From Clostridia bacterium (lineage in GTDB: Bacteria > Bacillota > Clostridia > UBA1381): a stretch of 31,654 nucleotides of DNA. The DNA lies in contig CAADTH010000059.1 of NCBI GenBank assembly GCA_900751885.1, positions 1 to 31,654 on the forward strand. The letters run 5' to 3'. Each line of letters starts with the position of its first letter. Position 1 is the stretch's first letter. This document shows, piece by piece, positions 15,240-22,609 of this stretch. The notes beneath the pieces were generated by a model, which worked only from the letters and a program-made list of their open reading frames with translations, was not told where the DNA came from and made no database searches. Position numbers and translations under genes: made by a program.

Positions 15240-16908
15240 AATTAAATAATACTTGAATGTCACCTGTGTCGATGAGCTCGCTTTTGGATTTTCCTTTCCA
15301 AAAATACAGTTCATGCGGATTTTCCTTTGAGTCTGTATTTTTGAGGTAAATCGCCTGCTTGTGACTGCGTGGATAAAACATACGGCTGACATCAGAATTG
15401 ATTTTTGTCGGCTCAGAGGATGGCTTCAGCGCGTTCTTGACAAACAGGTTTCCGCTGTCCTCCTCCTCATTATAATTGGCAATATAGTAAAGCGCCTGGG
15501 CATTGTCGCTGAGCATATAATTTCCATCCTGAATATGCTCTGCCACCAAAGTTTGTTTTTTCTTTGCATAGAGATAAAGGTTTTTAGACGATGGATTTTC
15601 GGATGTAGATGCGGTATACGCAAGTATCCTTCCGCTTCGTGACAAGGAGAAGGAGGACACATTCTCTGCAATTAGGGTAGGGGCTTTGGAGGAAAAGAAT
15701 CCAAATTCCTGCAAATACAGCTTTCCAAGTCCTGTGCCCGGATCGATTTCACCAATATACGCAACCTTGCTAAAATCCTGAGAAGCCTGCACAGACGTCG
15801 CATTGGTGTCTGTGGCAGACAACAGCTTCATCGGGTCCTTGCCTTTGCGCTTGATATAAGTATCAGAGGTAAACTCACTTTGAGAAAAGTTTTTTGTATA
15901 GATAACGTTTTGATACTGTGCGTCATATTGAAGCGGCATCATAACCTGTGTGTCGATAATCGAAGCCTCCGCGTTTTTGCCGCTTGCGTATAGGGTATAA
16001 TTAAATGGAGAAGCATTGTCTGCGCAAAACAGAGTTTTGTTTGAGAACGGAGTAGTATATATCATATTTCCTGTAACGTTTCCTGCAATTTTTTTGGAGG
16101 CTTTGCCTTGATGCCAATAATACAAATCGTAGAACGTTTCATTGGTTTGCTTTAGATATAGCGCTCCACTATTATTTGGAAGATAGACGATTTTGGATAC
16201 ATCAGAATCTACCTTTTCGCGTTCGCCCCCGATTTTTTGGAAATATAGTTCTCCCTTTAAGGAATCGTTTAAAAGCTCAATATACGCAAATGCCTTCCCA
16301 TTTGGTGAAAATTGAAATTCCGTAAGGGATGCACGGTCGACCAGCTTTTCCTTTTTTTCGTTTTTGGTATACAGATTGAGCGCTCCGCTTGATGCATTTG
16401 CGTCAGGAGCATCAATAAATAGGGCGTGCGTGCCGTTTTGAGAAATTTGAATATTGGCGTACGCCTTACTTGAGATAGAGACCTTGGTTTTTCCGTTGAA
16501 GCTTGCGAAAAAAGAGCCGGAGTTCGTCGCTTCATCATAATTTTCTAAAAAGTAAAGTCCATTCCCGTTTTTAGATAAAAATATCTTTGGAGCCTCTGTT
16601 GTTTCAGAATTAGAAAGAAGGAAATCAGAAAGATTCGTCACCTTCTTTTTTGATAGGGACTTTAAATAAAGGGAATTATTTTTTACATAAGCAACCGGAT
16701 ACTTTGTCTTATCGATAGGCTGTTCATACTTCGCCTGGAACATACCGACATTGACAGTAAAGGCGATTGCGGCAACGGCAACCACGCCAACAATTCCGCC
16801 GAATTTTTTGAAGAAGCCGCCCCTTTTCGAATGATGAAGCGGTGCACCGCAATTTTGGCACAGGTTTTTCTCGGGTGGATTATCCGTGGAGCATTTTTTG
16901 CAAATCAT
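15238..16908 (-). CDS. Zinc-ribbon, one-TM protein with extracellular beta-propeller-like repeats
   Basis: A 556-residue protein. Residues 3-20 form a zinc ribbon (CKKCSTDNPPEKNLCQNC, CxxC..CxxC). A basic stretch GGFFKKFGG and one TM helix (about 37-54, IVGVVAVAAIAFTVNVGM) follow. The remainder is outside and consists of repeated blades of about 45-50 residues with patterns such as SQNGTHALFIDAPD, SPNGKAFAYIELLN, SRSGRILAYTAST and SDNAQALYYIANYN, each followed by a LYL or LYF strand. This is WD40/PD40 (TolB-like) propeller logic, often a scaffold or sensor. The N-terminal zinc ribbon in the cytoplasm is common in Firmicutes membrane proteins. Function unknown. AGGTATC precedes the ATG, and a perfect terminator ends the gene. 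Confidence 0.75.
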   Translation of the reverse strand: MICKKCSTDNPPEKNLCQNCGAPLHHSKRGGFFKKFGGIVGVVAVAAIAFTVNVGMFQAKYEQPIDKTKYPVAYVKNNSLYLKSLSKKKVTNLSDFLLSNSETTEAPKIFLSKNGNGLYFLENYDEATNSGSFFASFNGKTKVSISSKAYANIQISQNGTHALFIDAPDANASSGALNLYTKNEKKEKLVDRASLTEFQFSPNGKAFAYIELLNDSLKGELYFQKIGGEREKVDSDVSKIVYLPNNSGALYLKQTNETFYDLYYWHQGKASKKIAGNVTGNMIYTTPFSNKTLFCADNASPFNYTLYASGKNAEASIIDTQVMMPLQYDAQYQNVIYTKNFSQSEFTSDTYIKRKGKDPMKLLSATDTNATSVQASQDFSKVAYIGEIDPGTGLGKLYLQEFGFFSSKAPTLIAENVSSFSLSRSGRILAYTASTSENPSSKNLYLYAKKKQTLVAEHIQDGNYMLSDNAQALYYIANYNEEEDSGNLFVKNALKPSSEPTKINSDVSRMFYPRSHKQAIYLKNTDSKENPHELYFWKGKSKSELIDTGDIQVLFN

Positions 16909-17059
16909 GAAGGATACCTCTTTTCCAGTGTTAGTTTTATTTCACTCTGCCAATGCAGAATCATTCTCCAAACCAGTGTCTATTCTACATTATTTGCAGG
17001 CAAACTGCAAGACGGTAACAGAAAAAATATGAAAATTCATAAAAAGTTAAGAATTTGAT

Positions 17060-17092
17060 ATTGACAAACAGGATAAATTTGTGGTACTATAA
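17060..17092 (+). promoter_or_regulatory. Promoter of the tRNA-Arg pair
   Basis: TTGACA at 17060-17065 with TACTAT 18 bases later (17084-17089), overlapping TATAAT at 17087-17092. It lies 25 bases before the first tRNA. Confidence 0.75.
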
Positions 17093-17116
17093 TATGCGTA
17101 GTCCAAAAGAGGATAT

Positions 17117-17193
17117 GCGCTCGTAGCTCAGTTGGATAGAGTGTTTGGCTACGAACCAAAAGGTCGCAGGTTCGAATCCTGCCGGGCGTACCA
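17117..17193 (+). tRNA. tRNA-Arg (anticodon ACG)
   Basis: Acceptor GCGCTCG / CGGGCGT (two G-U), anticodon arm TTTGGCT ACG AACCAAA, T arm GCAGG TTCGAAT CCTGC, and encoded CCA. The ACG anticodon is normally deaminated to ICG to read CGU, CGC and CGA. Confidence 0.95.
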
Positions 17194-17231
17194 AAACATA
17201 CTCCACTGAAATTTTTTGGTGGGGTTTTTAT

Positions 17232-17308
17232 GTGCCTGTAGTTCAGCTGGATAGAATGCCAGATTCCGATTCTGGAGATCGCAGGTTCGAATCCTGTCAG
17301 GCATACCA
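17232..17308 (+). tRNA. tRNA-Arg (anticodon CCG)
   Basis: Acceptor GTGCCTG / CAGGCAT, anticodon arm CCAGA TT CCG AT TCTGG, T arm GCAGG TTCGAAT CCTGT, and encoded CCA. It reads CGG codons and completes the CGN set with the ACG tRNA just upstream. The 38-base spacer holds a short hairpin-like sequence, so the two are probably one transcript. Confidence 0.95.
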
Positions 17309-17310
17309 CG

Positions 17311-17341
17311 TCGGAGCAAGCTTTGCTTGCTCCGATTTTTT
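17311..17341 (+). terminator. Terminator of the tRNA-Arg transcript
   Basis: TCGGAGCAAGC / GCTTGCTCCGA with loop TTT, followed by six T, directly after the second tRNA. Confidence 0.92.
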
Positions 17342-17375
17342 ATTGCACAAAAAATGAGTATTTGAGGAATAAAAA

Positions 17376-17417
17376 CGAGAAGGAGCATTGACACCTGCCA
17401 ATGCTCCTTCTCGTTTT
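17376..17417. terminator. Second, bidirectional hairpin
   Basis: A perfect 15-base stem CGAGAAGGAGCATTG / CAATGCTCCTTCTCG flanked by AAAAA and TTTT. It could protect against read-through in both directions. Confidence 0.75.
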
Positions 17418-17556
17418 AGATATGCACCATACAAATATTTATACTTATTTCAACTCACAGACAATCATAACAATTATCTGACATAAACTAAGTATAACAT
17501 AGATATTTAAGAAGGTCAATAACACTTAGTAAAATCTATTTAAGTATAAATAATTG

Positions 17557-17585
17557 TTGACAGTGAAAAAATAATGAGATATAAT
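17557..17585 (+). promoter_or_regulatory. Consensus sigma-A promoter of the structured small-gene transcript
   Basis: TTGACA, a 17-base spacer and TATAAT, fully consensus. It drives 17592 onward, where no ordinary gene starts for about 270 bases. Confidence 0.85.
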
Positions 17586-17858
17586 ACAATTAAATTGAAC
17601 ATAGATGAATGTAGAAAGCATCCCACATAGACTGCAATTCTATATGAGATGCTTCAAAGTATTGTAAATTACTTCAAAAAAGAAGAATCAACAATAATAT
17701 AAGTATATATTGATTCTATAAAAAAAGATATGATTTGTCAATACTTTGCGCCAAGCTTGTATAAGAAAGAGGGGAGGGATAGAGATACGGTGATTCATTT
17801 AAGTTCAAACAACATTCCAAAGAAAAATATGCAGGTTAAGGAGGTGCAAGCAATAATC
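17586..17858 (+). ncRNA. Structured leader or small RNA, unassigned
   Basis: Between the strong promoter and the small ORF are a long imperfect hairpin (about 17613-17655, arms around AAGCATCCCACATAGA and TCTATATGAGATGCTT) and a second one (AGAATCAA / TTGATTCT, about 17681-17717). Neither is followed by a T run. They match no leader family I recognise. This may be a long 5' UTR, a regulatory RNA, or part of a degraded gene. Confidence 0.35.
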
Positions 17859-18080
17859 ATGAAGAACAAACAAATTATGAAAAGAACCAAAATAAAAAAG
17901 GAGTCTGGATGTGGTGAGTCTTACAACGCAATCGAATTTCATGAGATTTATATGGAAAGACAAGGTTCTTCGAAAAAACTACATAAGACAACAATACCGA
18001 GACGTATCTGGAAAGTTTGTAAACAGATATTGCTTTGTATGATTGAAATCATAGTAGAAAGAAGGAACACGTGTCTTTAA
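17859..18080 (+). CDS. Small basic protein, unknown
   Basis: A 73-residue very basic frame (many Lys and Arg) ending with a partly hydrophobic helix (IWKVCKQILLCMIEIIVE). A full anti-SD match AAGGAGGTG lies at 17838-17846, somewhat far (12 bases) from ATG 17859. Longer in-frame starts exist at GTG 17790 (GGGGAGGGA upstream) and ATG 17730, so the N-terminus is uncertain. A strong terminator 31 bases later and a consensus promoter upstream support a real transcript. A small membrane-active peptide or signal precursor is possible, but nothing decides it. Confidence 0.4.
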   Translation: MKNKQIMKRTKIKKESGCGESYNAIEFHEIYMERQGSSKKLHKTTIPRRIWKVCKQILLCMIEIIVERRNTCL

Positions 18081-18111
18081 GCCAAAGCATTGCAAAACGG
18101 GAAGGAAGTCA

Positions 18112-18162
18112 CATAGGAAAAAGCACAATGGATACCCATTCTCCATTGTGCTTTTTCCTATG
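18112..18162. terminator. Very stable terminator, 21-base perfect stem
   Basis: CATAGGAAAAAGCACAATGGA and its exact complement around a nine-base loop, with CTTTTTCC inside the stem. The stem is unusually long; it insulates the sigma operon from the small-gene transcript. Confidence 0.8.
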
Positions 18163-18248
18163 CTTATGTTACAATAAAAGAAAGTTTCAAAATCATGATA
18201 GAAAACGAAAACCTGACGCGAAGTAATAAATGTCCAAGGGCAATCAAA

Positions 18249-18289
18249 CTTACACCCATCGTGTAAGGGGATTTGAAAAGCTTTTCAAA
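18249..18289 (+). promoter_or_regulatory. Two inverted repeats in the leader of the sigma gene
   Basis: CTTACAC-ccatc-GTGTAAG (18249-18267) and the 18-base palindrome TTTGAAAAGCTTTTCAAA (18272-18289) lie just before the ribosome binding site at about 18299-18305. A possible ECF-type promoter (AACC, then about 17 bases, then TGTC) is upstream near 18210-18235. These may bind a regulator or fold in RNA. Confidence 0.4.
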
Positions 18290-18310
18290 AAGGCAGTAGA
18301 GGTGAACCGA

Positions 18311-18865
18311 ATGACCGAAATAAACGATCAAAATTTTGTCAAATATCTCCGGAGAAAAAATGAACGCGCGCTCGACTATGTGATTGACCACTATGGCGGT
18401 CTTGTCAAAAGTATTGTCATGAAGCATTTATATGGATTTTTAGAATACCAGGAGGAATGTATCAACGATATTTTCCTTGCGGTGTGGCAAAATGCCGACC
18501 GGTTTGACCAGAGCAAAAACAGCTTTAAAAACTGGATCGCGGCAATCAGCAAATATAAATGTGTGGATTATAAAAGAAAATATTATAAATATCGATCGGA
18601 GCAGGCTTTGGATGAGCAGCTATCCAGTCCGCAGGACAGCATGCTGCAGCTGGAACGGGAAGAATTGCAACAAGAAATCATGCAAATGATATCCTGCCTT
18701 GCCAAAAGGGATCAAGAGATTTTTCTTGACTATTTTATAGAAGAGATGAAGACAGAAGAGATTGCACAAAAATATCAGATGCGACCTTCTGCGGTGTACA
18801 ATCATATTTCCAGGGGAAAGAAAAAAATTAGATCGGTTTATCAGGTAAAGCGATGGGGGGAGTAA
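18311..18865 (+). CDS. ECF-like RNA polymerase sigma factor
   Basis: A 184-residue sigma-70 family protein from ATG 18311 (GAGGTG just upstream). A longer frame from 18230 would cover the inverted repeats and has no good binding site. Sigma region 2 is about 15-90: FVKYLRRKNERALDYVIDHY, YQEECINDIFLAVWQNADRF and SFKNWIAAISKYKCVDYKRK. Region 4 is about 122-180: MISCLAKRDQEIFLDYFIEE, then TEEIAQKYQMRPSAVYNHIS and RGKKKI. Regions 1 and 3 are absent, so it is of ECF type. It is followed after two bases by its likely anti-sigma factor. Confidence 0.9.
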   Translation: MTEINDQNFVKYLRRKNERALDYVIDHYGGLVKSIVMKHLYGFLEYQEECINDIFLAVWQNADRFDQSKNSFKNWIAAISKYKCVDYKRKYYKYRSEQALDEQLSSPQDSMLQLEREELQQEIMQMISCLAKRDQEIFLDYFIEEMKTEEIAQKYQMRPSAVYNHISRGKKKIRSVYQVKRWGE

Positions 18866-18867
18866 CA

Positions 18868-19650
18868 ATGAAGAAGAACATTTACGATATATTAAATGAG
18901 GTTGAAATCGATACCGAAGGATACGAAGCGTATGAATTAAGCGAGATAGAAAAAGAAAGGATTAAAAAGAGTATGAAAAAAAATAGAATTTCCATAAAGA
19001 AAGTTTTGCCGGCGGCGGCTTGCGCGGCGGTATGCGTTGCACTATTATCCCAGACAGCATTTGCAAAAAATTTAGTTTCCCAGTTTGTACAGTCCGTGAA
19101 GCTTGACCATGTTCAGGTAGAGCAGATGCAGGGACAGCCGAAAAATATAGACGATGAAAAAAATATCGTCAGTGAGAAGACAGAAGACGGCGTTACCGAA
19201 ATCCTATATGAGGACGGCACAATGGTGATGGTTTCAGGTGCTGACGGTAGGACAGGAGACAGCAAAAAAGCCATCATTACAGACGCTGAGAGCATCAATG
19301 AAAACACAGCCTTTTTGGCAAAGCTTCCTGCATATTTACCGGAAGGGTATCAGTTTGACCGCGCAGAGCAGTATAAAGACAGCGACGGTTCAATCAGCGG
19401 TAAATATCTGACGGTTTACTTTAACAATGCGGCAGGGCAGGAAGTCTTCCTGCAGGAACGCCTTGCAGACGAGGAGACAGGCTTTGCAGATGGAACAGAC
19501 GGTACGTTGGAGGAAATCATGATCAATGGAAACCGTGCGGCACTGTCTGACGGACATAATCTGACATGGGAGGCAGACGGAACGATTTACACACTCTCTG
19601 CAAAAGATATTCCGACACAAGAGCTTATCCAAATTGCAGAATCCATCTAA
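18868..19650 (+). CDS. Membrane-bound anti-sigma factor with DUF4367-like domain
   Basis: A 260-residue protein. ATG 18868 with GGGGGGAG is favoured over the earlier ATG at 18853. The acidic N-terminus (IYDILNEVEIDTEGYEAYEL) should bind the sigma factor in the cytoplasm. One TM helix follows (about 45-66, VLPAAACAAVCVALLSQTAF), then an extracellular part with a DUF4367-type C-terminal domain: FLAKLPAYLPEGYQFDRAEQ, YLTVYFNNAAG, and a closing TWEADGTIYTLSAKDIPTQE. DUF4367 is typical of anti-sigma partners in Clostridia. The outer domain probably senses an envelope signal, and release or proteolysis would free the sigma factor. A terminator follows. Confidence 0.85.
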   Translation: MKKNIYDILNEVEIDTEGYEAYELSEIEKERIKKSMKKNRISIKKVLPAAACAAVCVALLSQTAFAKNLVSQFVQSVKLDHVQVEQMQGQPKNIDDEKNIVSEKTEDGVTEILYEDGTMVMVSGADGRTGDSKKAIITDAESINENTAFLAKLPAYLPEGYQFDRAEQYKDSDGSISGKYLTVYFNNAAGQEVFLQERLADEETGFADGTDGTLEEIMINGNRAALSDGHNLTWEADGTIYTLSAKDIPTQELIQIAESI

Positions 19651-19685
19651 ACAAACCCAATATAATAAAACAAAAGAAATCCCTC

Positions 19686-19718
19686 AAAAGCGCCGAAGCC
19701 CCGATTCGGCGCTTTTTA
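19686..19718 (+). terminator. Terminator of the sigma/anti-sigma operon
   Basis: AAAAGCGCCGAA / TTCGGCGCTTTT with a seven-base loop and TTTTT tail. Confidence 0.88.
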
Positions 19719-19748
19719 ATTTTATGGATTAAAATTGGCAAAAAATGA

Positions 19749-19777
19749 TTGCAATTTTATAAAAAGTCCTGTATAAT
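19749..19777 (+). promoter_or_regulatory. Promoter of the riboswitch transcript
   Basis: TTGCAA, a 17-base spacer and TATAAT. Confidence 0.85.
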
Positions 19778-19784
19778 GGAGACA

Positions 19785-19893
19785 ACAAAGGGGAGTAGCT
19801 TGCGGCATAAGCCGTTCAAACCGGTCGTCAATACACGATAGAGCTCTATCCGGTCGGTTTGTCTGAAAGCCAGTGAGAAGAAAGCAAGACTTT
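19785..19893 (+). promoter_or_regulatory. yybP-ykoY (Mn2+) riboswitch
   Basis: The conserved start CAAAGGGGAGTAGC (19786-19799) and the closing AAGCAAGACTTTTG (19882-19895) are the hallmarks of the yybP-ykoY aptamer. Between them are a hairpin (TGCGGCATAAGCCGTT), a second long arm (CCGGTCGTCA .. CCGGTCGG) and the GAAAGCCAG turn. The class senses Mn2+ and usually switches on downstream metal-export genes; here it precedes oadB. The last bases enter the 5' arm of the terminator, so ligand binding would compete with termination (an ON switch). Confidence 0.85.
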
Positions 19894-19925
19894 TGTTCTA
19901 CGTTTGTAGAGCAAAGGTCTTTTTT
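19886..19925 (+). terminator. Riboswitch expression-platform terminator
   Basis: AAGACTTTTGTTCTAC / GTAGAGCAAAGGTCTT with loop GTTT, 16 pairs including G-U, followed by T. It shares AAGACTTTTG with the aptamer's closing stem. Confidence 0.88.
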
Positions 19926-19995
19926 GATTCAAGGGGGGAACAGGCTTTTGCGCAGTGAACTACTTCATCCATGAAAAATAATAGGAGGGGACACA

Positions 19996-21189
19996 GTGGA
20001 ATTATCACAATTATTCGAAGGGATTTTTGACCTTGGCGCAAACTGGTGGCAATATCTCATCATGTATGCGATTGGTGGAATTTTGATCTACCTTGCCATC
20101 AAAAAAGATTATGAGCCAATGCTGCTTCTGCCGATGGGCTTCGGTGCGATTTTGGTCAATCTTCCGCTTCAGGCAGTCTGGGAGATGGCGGACGGAGCAG
20201 GGGGGACGACGGTGGGGGTACTCCAGCTTTTGTTCAACGGCGGAATTCTGACAGAGCTTTTTCCGGTACTTATTTTTATCGGCGTTGGCGCAATGATTGA
20301 CTTTACGCCGCTGTTAAAACAGCCAAAGATGCTCTTTTTCGGAGCGGCGGCACAATTCGGTATCTTCTTTACCGTCATTGCGGCGCTTCTCATCAGTAAG
20401 TTTTTAGGACCAGTGATTCCGGCGCTTGGGTTTAGCCTGCCGGAAGCGGCGTCTATCGGAATTATCGGTGCGGCGGATGGACCGACCTCAATTTTTGTCG
20501 CATCCAAATTTGCAAAAGACTTGATTGGACCGATTTCCGTCGCAGCATATTCCTACATGGCGCTTGTACCAATCATTCAACCGCCGGTAATTCGCGCGCT
20601 CACTACCAAAAAAGAGCGTAAAATCCGCATGGAATACAAGGACGTCAAGGTATCGAAAAAGGCATTGATTGTATTTCCAATCATGATTACAGTCATTGCT
20701 GGAATCATTGCGCCAATCAGTGTACCCCTGATTGGACTTTTGATGTTCGGAAACCTCATTCGGGAATGCGGCGTGCTGGAGCGTCTTTCCAAAGCGGCGC
20801 AGAACGAGCTTTCCAATATTGTGACGATTCTGTTGGGAATCACGATTGGAGCGAGTATGCACTTTGAAAAATTCCTGACCGTGCAGACAATTGCAATTTT
20901 GGCGCTGGGTCTGATTGCCTTTGTATTTGACACAGCGGGCGGCGTACTGTTTGCGAAGTTCTTGAATCTGTTTAGTAAAAACAAAATCAATCCAATGGTC
21001 GGCGGTGCAGGCATTTCTGCGTTTCCGATGTCCGCGCGTATTGTGCAGAAGATGGCAAAGGAAGAGGACCCTTATAACTTTGTCCTCATGCCGGCGGTCG
21101 GAGCGAACGTAGCGGGACAGCTCGGTTCAGTGGTTGCAGGCGGTATGGTGCTTGCAGTCGTGCCGTGGCTTGTTTCCATGATTCATTAA
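19996..21189 (+). CDS. oadB: Sodium-ion-translocating decarboxylase beta subunit
   Basis: A 397-residue membrane protein with about ten TM segments. It matches the OadB/MmdB/GcdB family: MYAIGGILIYLAIKKDYEPM, LLPMGFGAILVNLP, the catalytic-site motif SIGIIGAADGPTSIFVASKF with the conserved Asp (about 166-185), YMALVPIIQPPVIRALT, and near the end GISAFPMSARIVQKMAKEED, then NVAGQLGSVVAGG. The beta subunit decarboxylates carboxybiotin and exports Na+. GTG start with AGGAGGGG. The biotin carrier and carboxyltransferase alpha subunit are not beside it. It is coupled to a tiny gamma-like subunit and lies behind a Mn2+ riboswitch, so the usual assignment (oxaloacetate or another acyl-CoA) cannot be settled. 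Confidence 0.92.
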   Translation: MELSQLFEGIFDLGANWWQYLIMYAIGGILIYLAIKKDYEPMLLLPMGFGAILVNLPLQAVWEMADGAGGTTVGVLQLLFNGGILTELFPVLIFIGVGAMIDFTPLLKQPKMLFFGAAAQFGIFFTVIAALLISKFLGPVIPALGFSLPEAASIGIIGAADGPTSIFVASKFAKDLIGPISVAAYSYMALVPIIQPPVIRALTTKKERKIRMEYKDVKVSKKALIVFPIMITVIAGIIAPISVPLIGLLMFGNLIRECGVLERLSKAAQNELSNIVTILLGITIGASMHFEKFLTVQTIAILALGLIAFVFDTAGGVLFAKFLNLFSKNKINPMVGGAGISAFPMSARIVQKMAKEEDPYNFVLMPAVGANVAGQLGSVVAGGMVLAVVPWLVSMIH

Positions 21190-21201
21190 GGAGGAGTTGA
21201 C

Positions 21202-21336
21202 ATGACAGAATTACAAGCGGGCGTTCAGCTGATGCTCTATGGACTGTGCGGTACTTTTACCGTACTAATCCTATTCTTTATTATGATTAAACTGATTCTA
21301 AAGCTGTTTCCTGAAAAAGAAAAGCCGGAAGAATAA
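21202..21336 (+). CDS. Short OadG-like gamma subunit
   Basis: A 44-residue single-span protein (MTELQAGVQLMLYGLCGTFT, then a helix VLILFFIMIKLILKLF, then the charged tail EKEKPEE). The N-terminal helix with G..LM..G...V is typical of the decarboxylase gamma subunit, which assembles the complex. It is shorter than ordinary OadG and lacks a metal-binding tail. AGGAGG is at 21189-21194. It is only 12 bases after oadB, so the two form one operon. Confidence 0.75.
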   Translation: MTELQAGVQLMLYGLCGTFTVLILFFIMIKLILKLFPEKEKPEE

Positions 21337-21379
21337 GAAAAAATCCCCCATGACATTTGTGTCATGGGGGATTTTTTAT
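21337..21379. terminator. Bidirectional terminator shared by oadB operon and the DUF2589 operon
   Basis: AAAAAATCCCCCATGACA / TGTCATGGGGGATTTTTT, a perfect stem with A and T runs, between the convergent operons. Confidence 0.93.
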
Positions 21380-21417
21380 AAAGAACGGATAATCCGTTCC
21401 GCTTTAGACTGCAAAGA

Positions 21418-22017
21418 TTATGTAGTTGGGGTGCTCGGAAGGAGATTGCCTTCTTTCTTCTCAGGAAGCGGATTTGCCGCACTGTTGGTGATAGCGTCGA
21501 TGATGCGCATGAAGCCTTCAGGCGCTGCCTGTTTGCGCGCACTCACATTAAAGGTATACTTTGCTCGGGTGTCTGAATGGCGCGTCTGCTCTGAGCTGTG
21601 TGTCACGTTTCCAGTAAATTTCGCGGTAACTGGACTCCACCAGGATTTATATGCTGTTTCGACTTTTGCTTCCTCTTGACTTTTGCTGTTGACATCCTCT
21701 GCGGTGGATACTTCCAAATCAAACGAAATATTGACGTCTTCCACTGCGAGATTCGGAATTCCTGTCATTGCCAAAAACGGTGCTTCAATGTGGCGGTCAG
21801 CTGACTTTGGTGTTCCGTCTTCTCCCATGACGCTTTCCGAGTAGTTGAACGTTACCATACGGACATTGCCATTTTCGTCGATACCGACGTCCTTTACGAA
21901 GTGCGCCATTGCCATACTCATGTCAGTCTGCGCTTTGATTGCCGCGACGAGAGGTGCGGAAACCATTTTGTCGATAGGAAGGCTGTTTATGATTCCGCTT
22001 ACGATTGTGTGATCCAT
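21418..22017 (-). CDS. DUF2589-type protein 1
   Basis: A 199-residue soluble protein. The N-terminal motif MVSAPLVAAIKAQTDMSMAM is the hallmark of DUF2589 as I recall it, followed by HFVKDVGIDENGNVRMVTFN, an alternating-strand body (LAVEDVNISFDLEV) and a low-complexity Pro-rich C-terminus (NPLPEKKEGNLLPSTPTT). No signal peptide or TM segment. The function of the family is not established. It is the last gene of a three-gene minus-strand operon with another DUF2589-like gene and an ART-like gene. AAGGAGATG precedes the ATG. Confidence 0.8.
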   Translation of the reverse strand: MDHTIVSGIINSLPIDKMVSAPLVAAIKAQTDMSMAMAHFVKDVGIDENGNVRMVTFNYSESVMGEDGTPKSADRHIEAPFLAMTGIPNLAVEDVNISFDLEVSTAEDVNSKSQEEAKVETAYKSWWSPVTAKFTGNVTHSSEQTRHSDTRAKYTFNVSARKQAAPEGFMRIIDAITNSAANPLPEKKEGNLLPSTPTT

Positions 22018-22049
22018 ATACTCATCTCCTTACATGTTATGTATAGATT

Positions 22050-22595
22050 TTATTTTTTCTGCAGTCCATCATTGTTTGTGATAGGAACCGGCATCACAGC
22101 GTTATCAAGCTTTTCTAGTACCCGCGACAGCGCCTCTGGAGGCTCAGTGGACTTGAATTTTAGCTTGATATCCATGTTGGAATTGCCTTTTTCGTCCTGC
22201 GTGACATTGCTCAGCTCCACCAAAAAACTGCTGCGGTCTACAGAAAATTCATTGTTATCGCCTTGATAAGGCGCAGTCGCTTCTTTAATATCCATATCCT
22301 TTAGATTGACGTTCAGCCTGACATCCAGCTCGTCGATATAAAGCGAGTGGTGGTCGCTCAAACAGATGAGCGGTACGTCCATTGCATAGTCATCATTGAT
22401 ATGGAAGCGTTTTGCCAGTGGCTTTTGTGTATTTGCGTCTATGTACTTGTCTACCGTTGTCAGATAGTGCTGTTCCATGACTTCCGAACTGGAATTGACG
22501 CAGAACTGTAAGCCACGAATGACATCAGATAGCGTAATACCACTGTCCTCTCTTTTTGTTTTTTTCTTTTTTGAAATCCATTTTGAAAATCCCAT
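22050..22595 (-). CDS. DUF2589-like protein 2
   Basis: A 181-residue protein with a very basic N-terminus (GFSKWISKKKKTKRE), then a helix (TLSDVIRGLQFCVNSSSEVM) and beta-rich parts (LICLSDHHSLYIDELDVRLN, FLVELSNVTQDEKGNSNMDI, KLKFKSTEPPEALSRVLEKL). The layout parallels the downstream gene: an N-terminal helix with Q and M, then a long-strand domain that holds LDVRLNVNLKDMD. It is probably a diverged member of the same family. The C-terminal helix VLEKLDNA recalls MRIIDAITNSA at the same place in the neighbour. GAGGGAGAG precedes the ATG. No enzyme motif. Confidence 0.65.
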   Translation of the reverse strand: MGFSKWISKKKKTKREDSGITLSDVIRGLQFCVNSSSEVMEQHYLTTVDKYIDANTQKPLAKRFHINDDYAMDVPLICLSDHHSLYIDELDVRLNVNLKDMDIKEATAPYQGDNNEFSVDRSSFLVELSNVTQDEKGNSNMDIKLKFKSTEPPEALSRVLEKLDNAVMPVPITNNDGLQKK

Positions 22596-22609
22596 GCTTC
22601 TCTCCCTCT

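Noticed and set aside
18230..18310. Longer N-terminus for the sigma factor
   Set aside because: There is no ribosome binding site at 18230, and the extra segment covers two inverted repeats; the family length fits ATG 18311.
20169..21014. Several minus-strand frames opposite oadB
   Set aside because: Shadows of a membrane-protein gene; no ribosome binding sites or family motifs.
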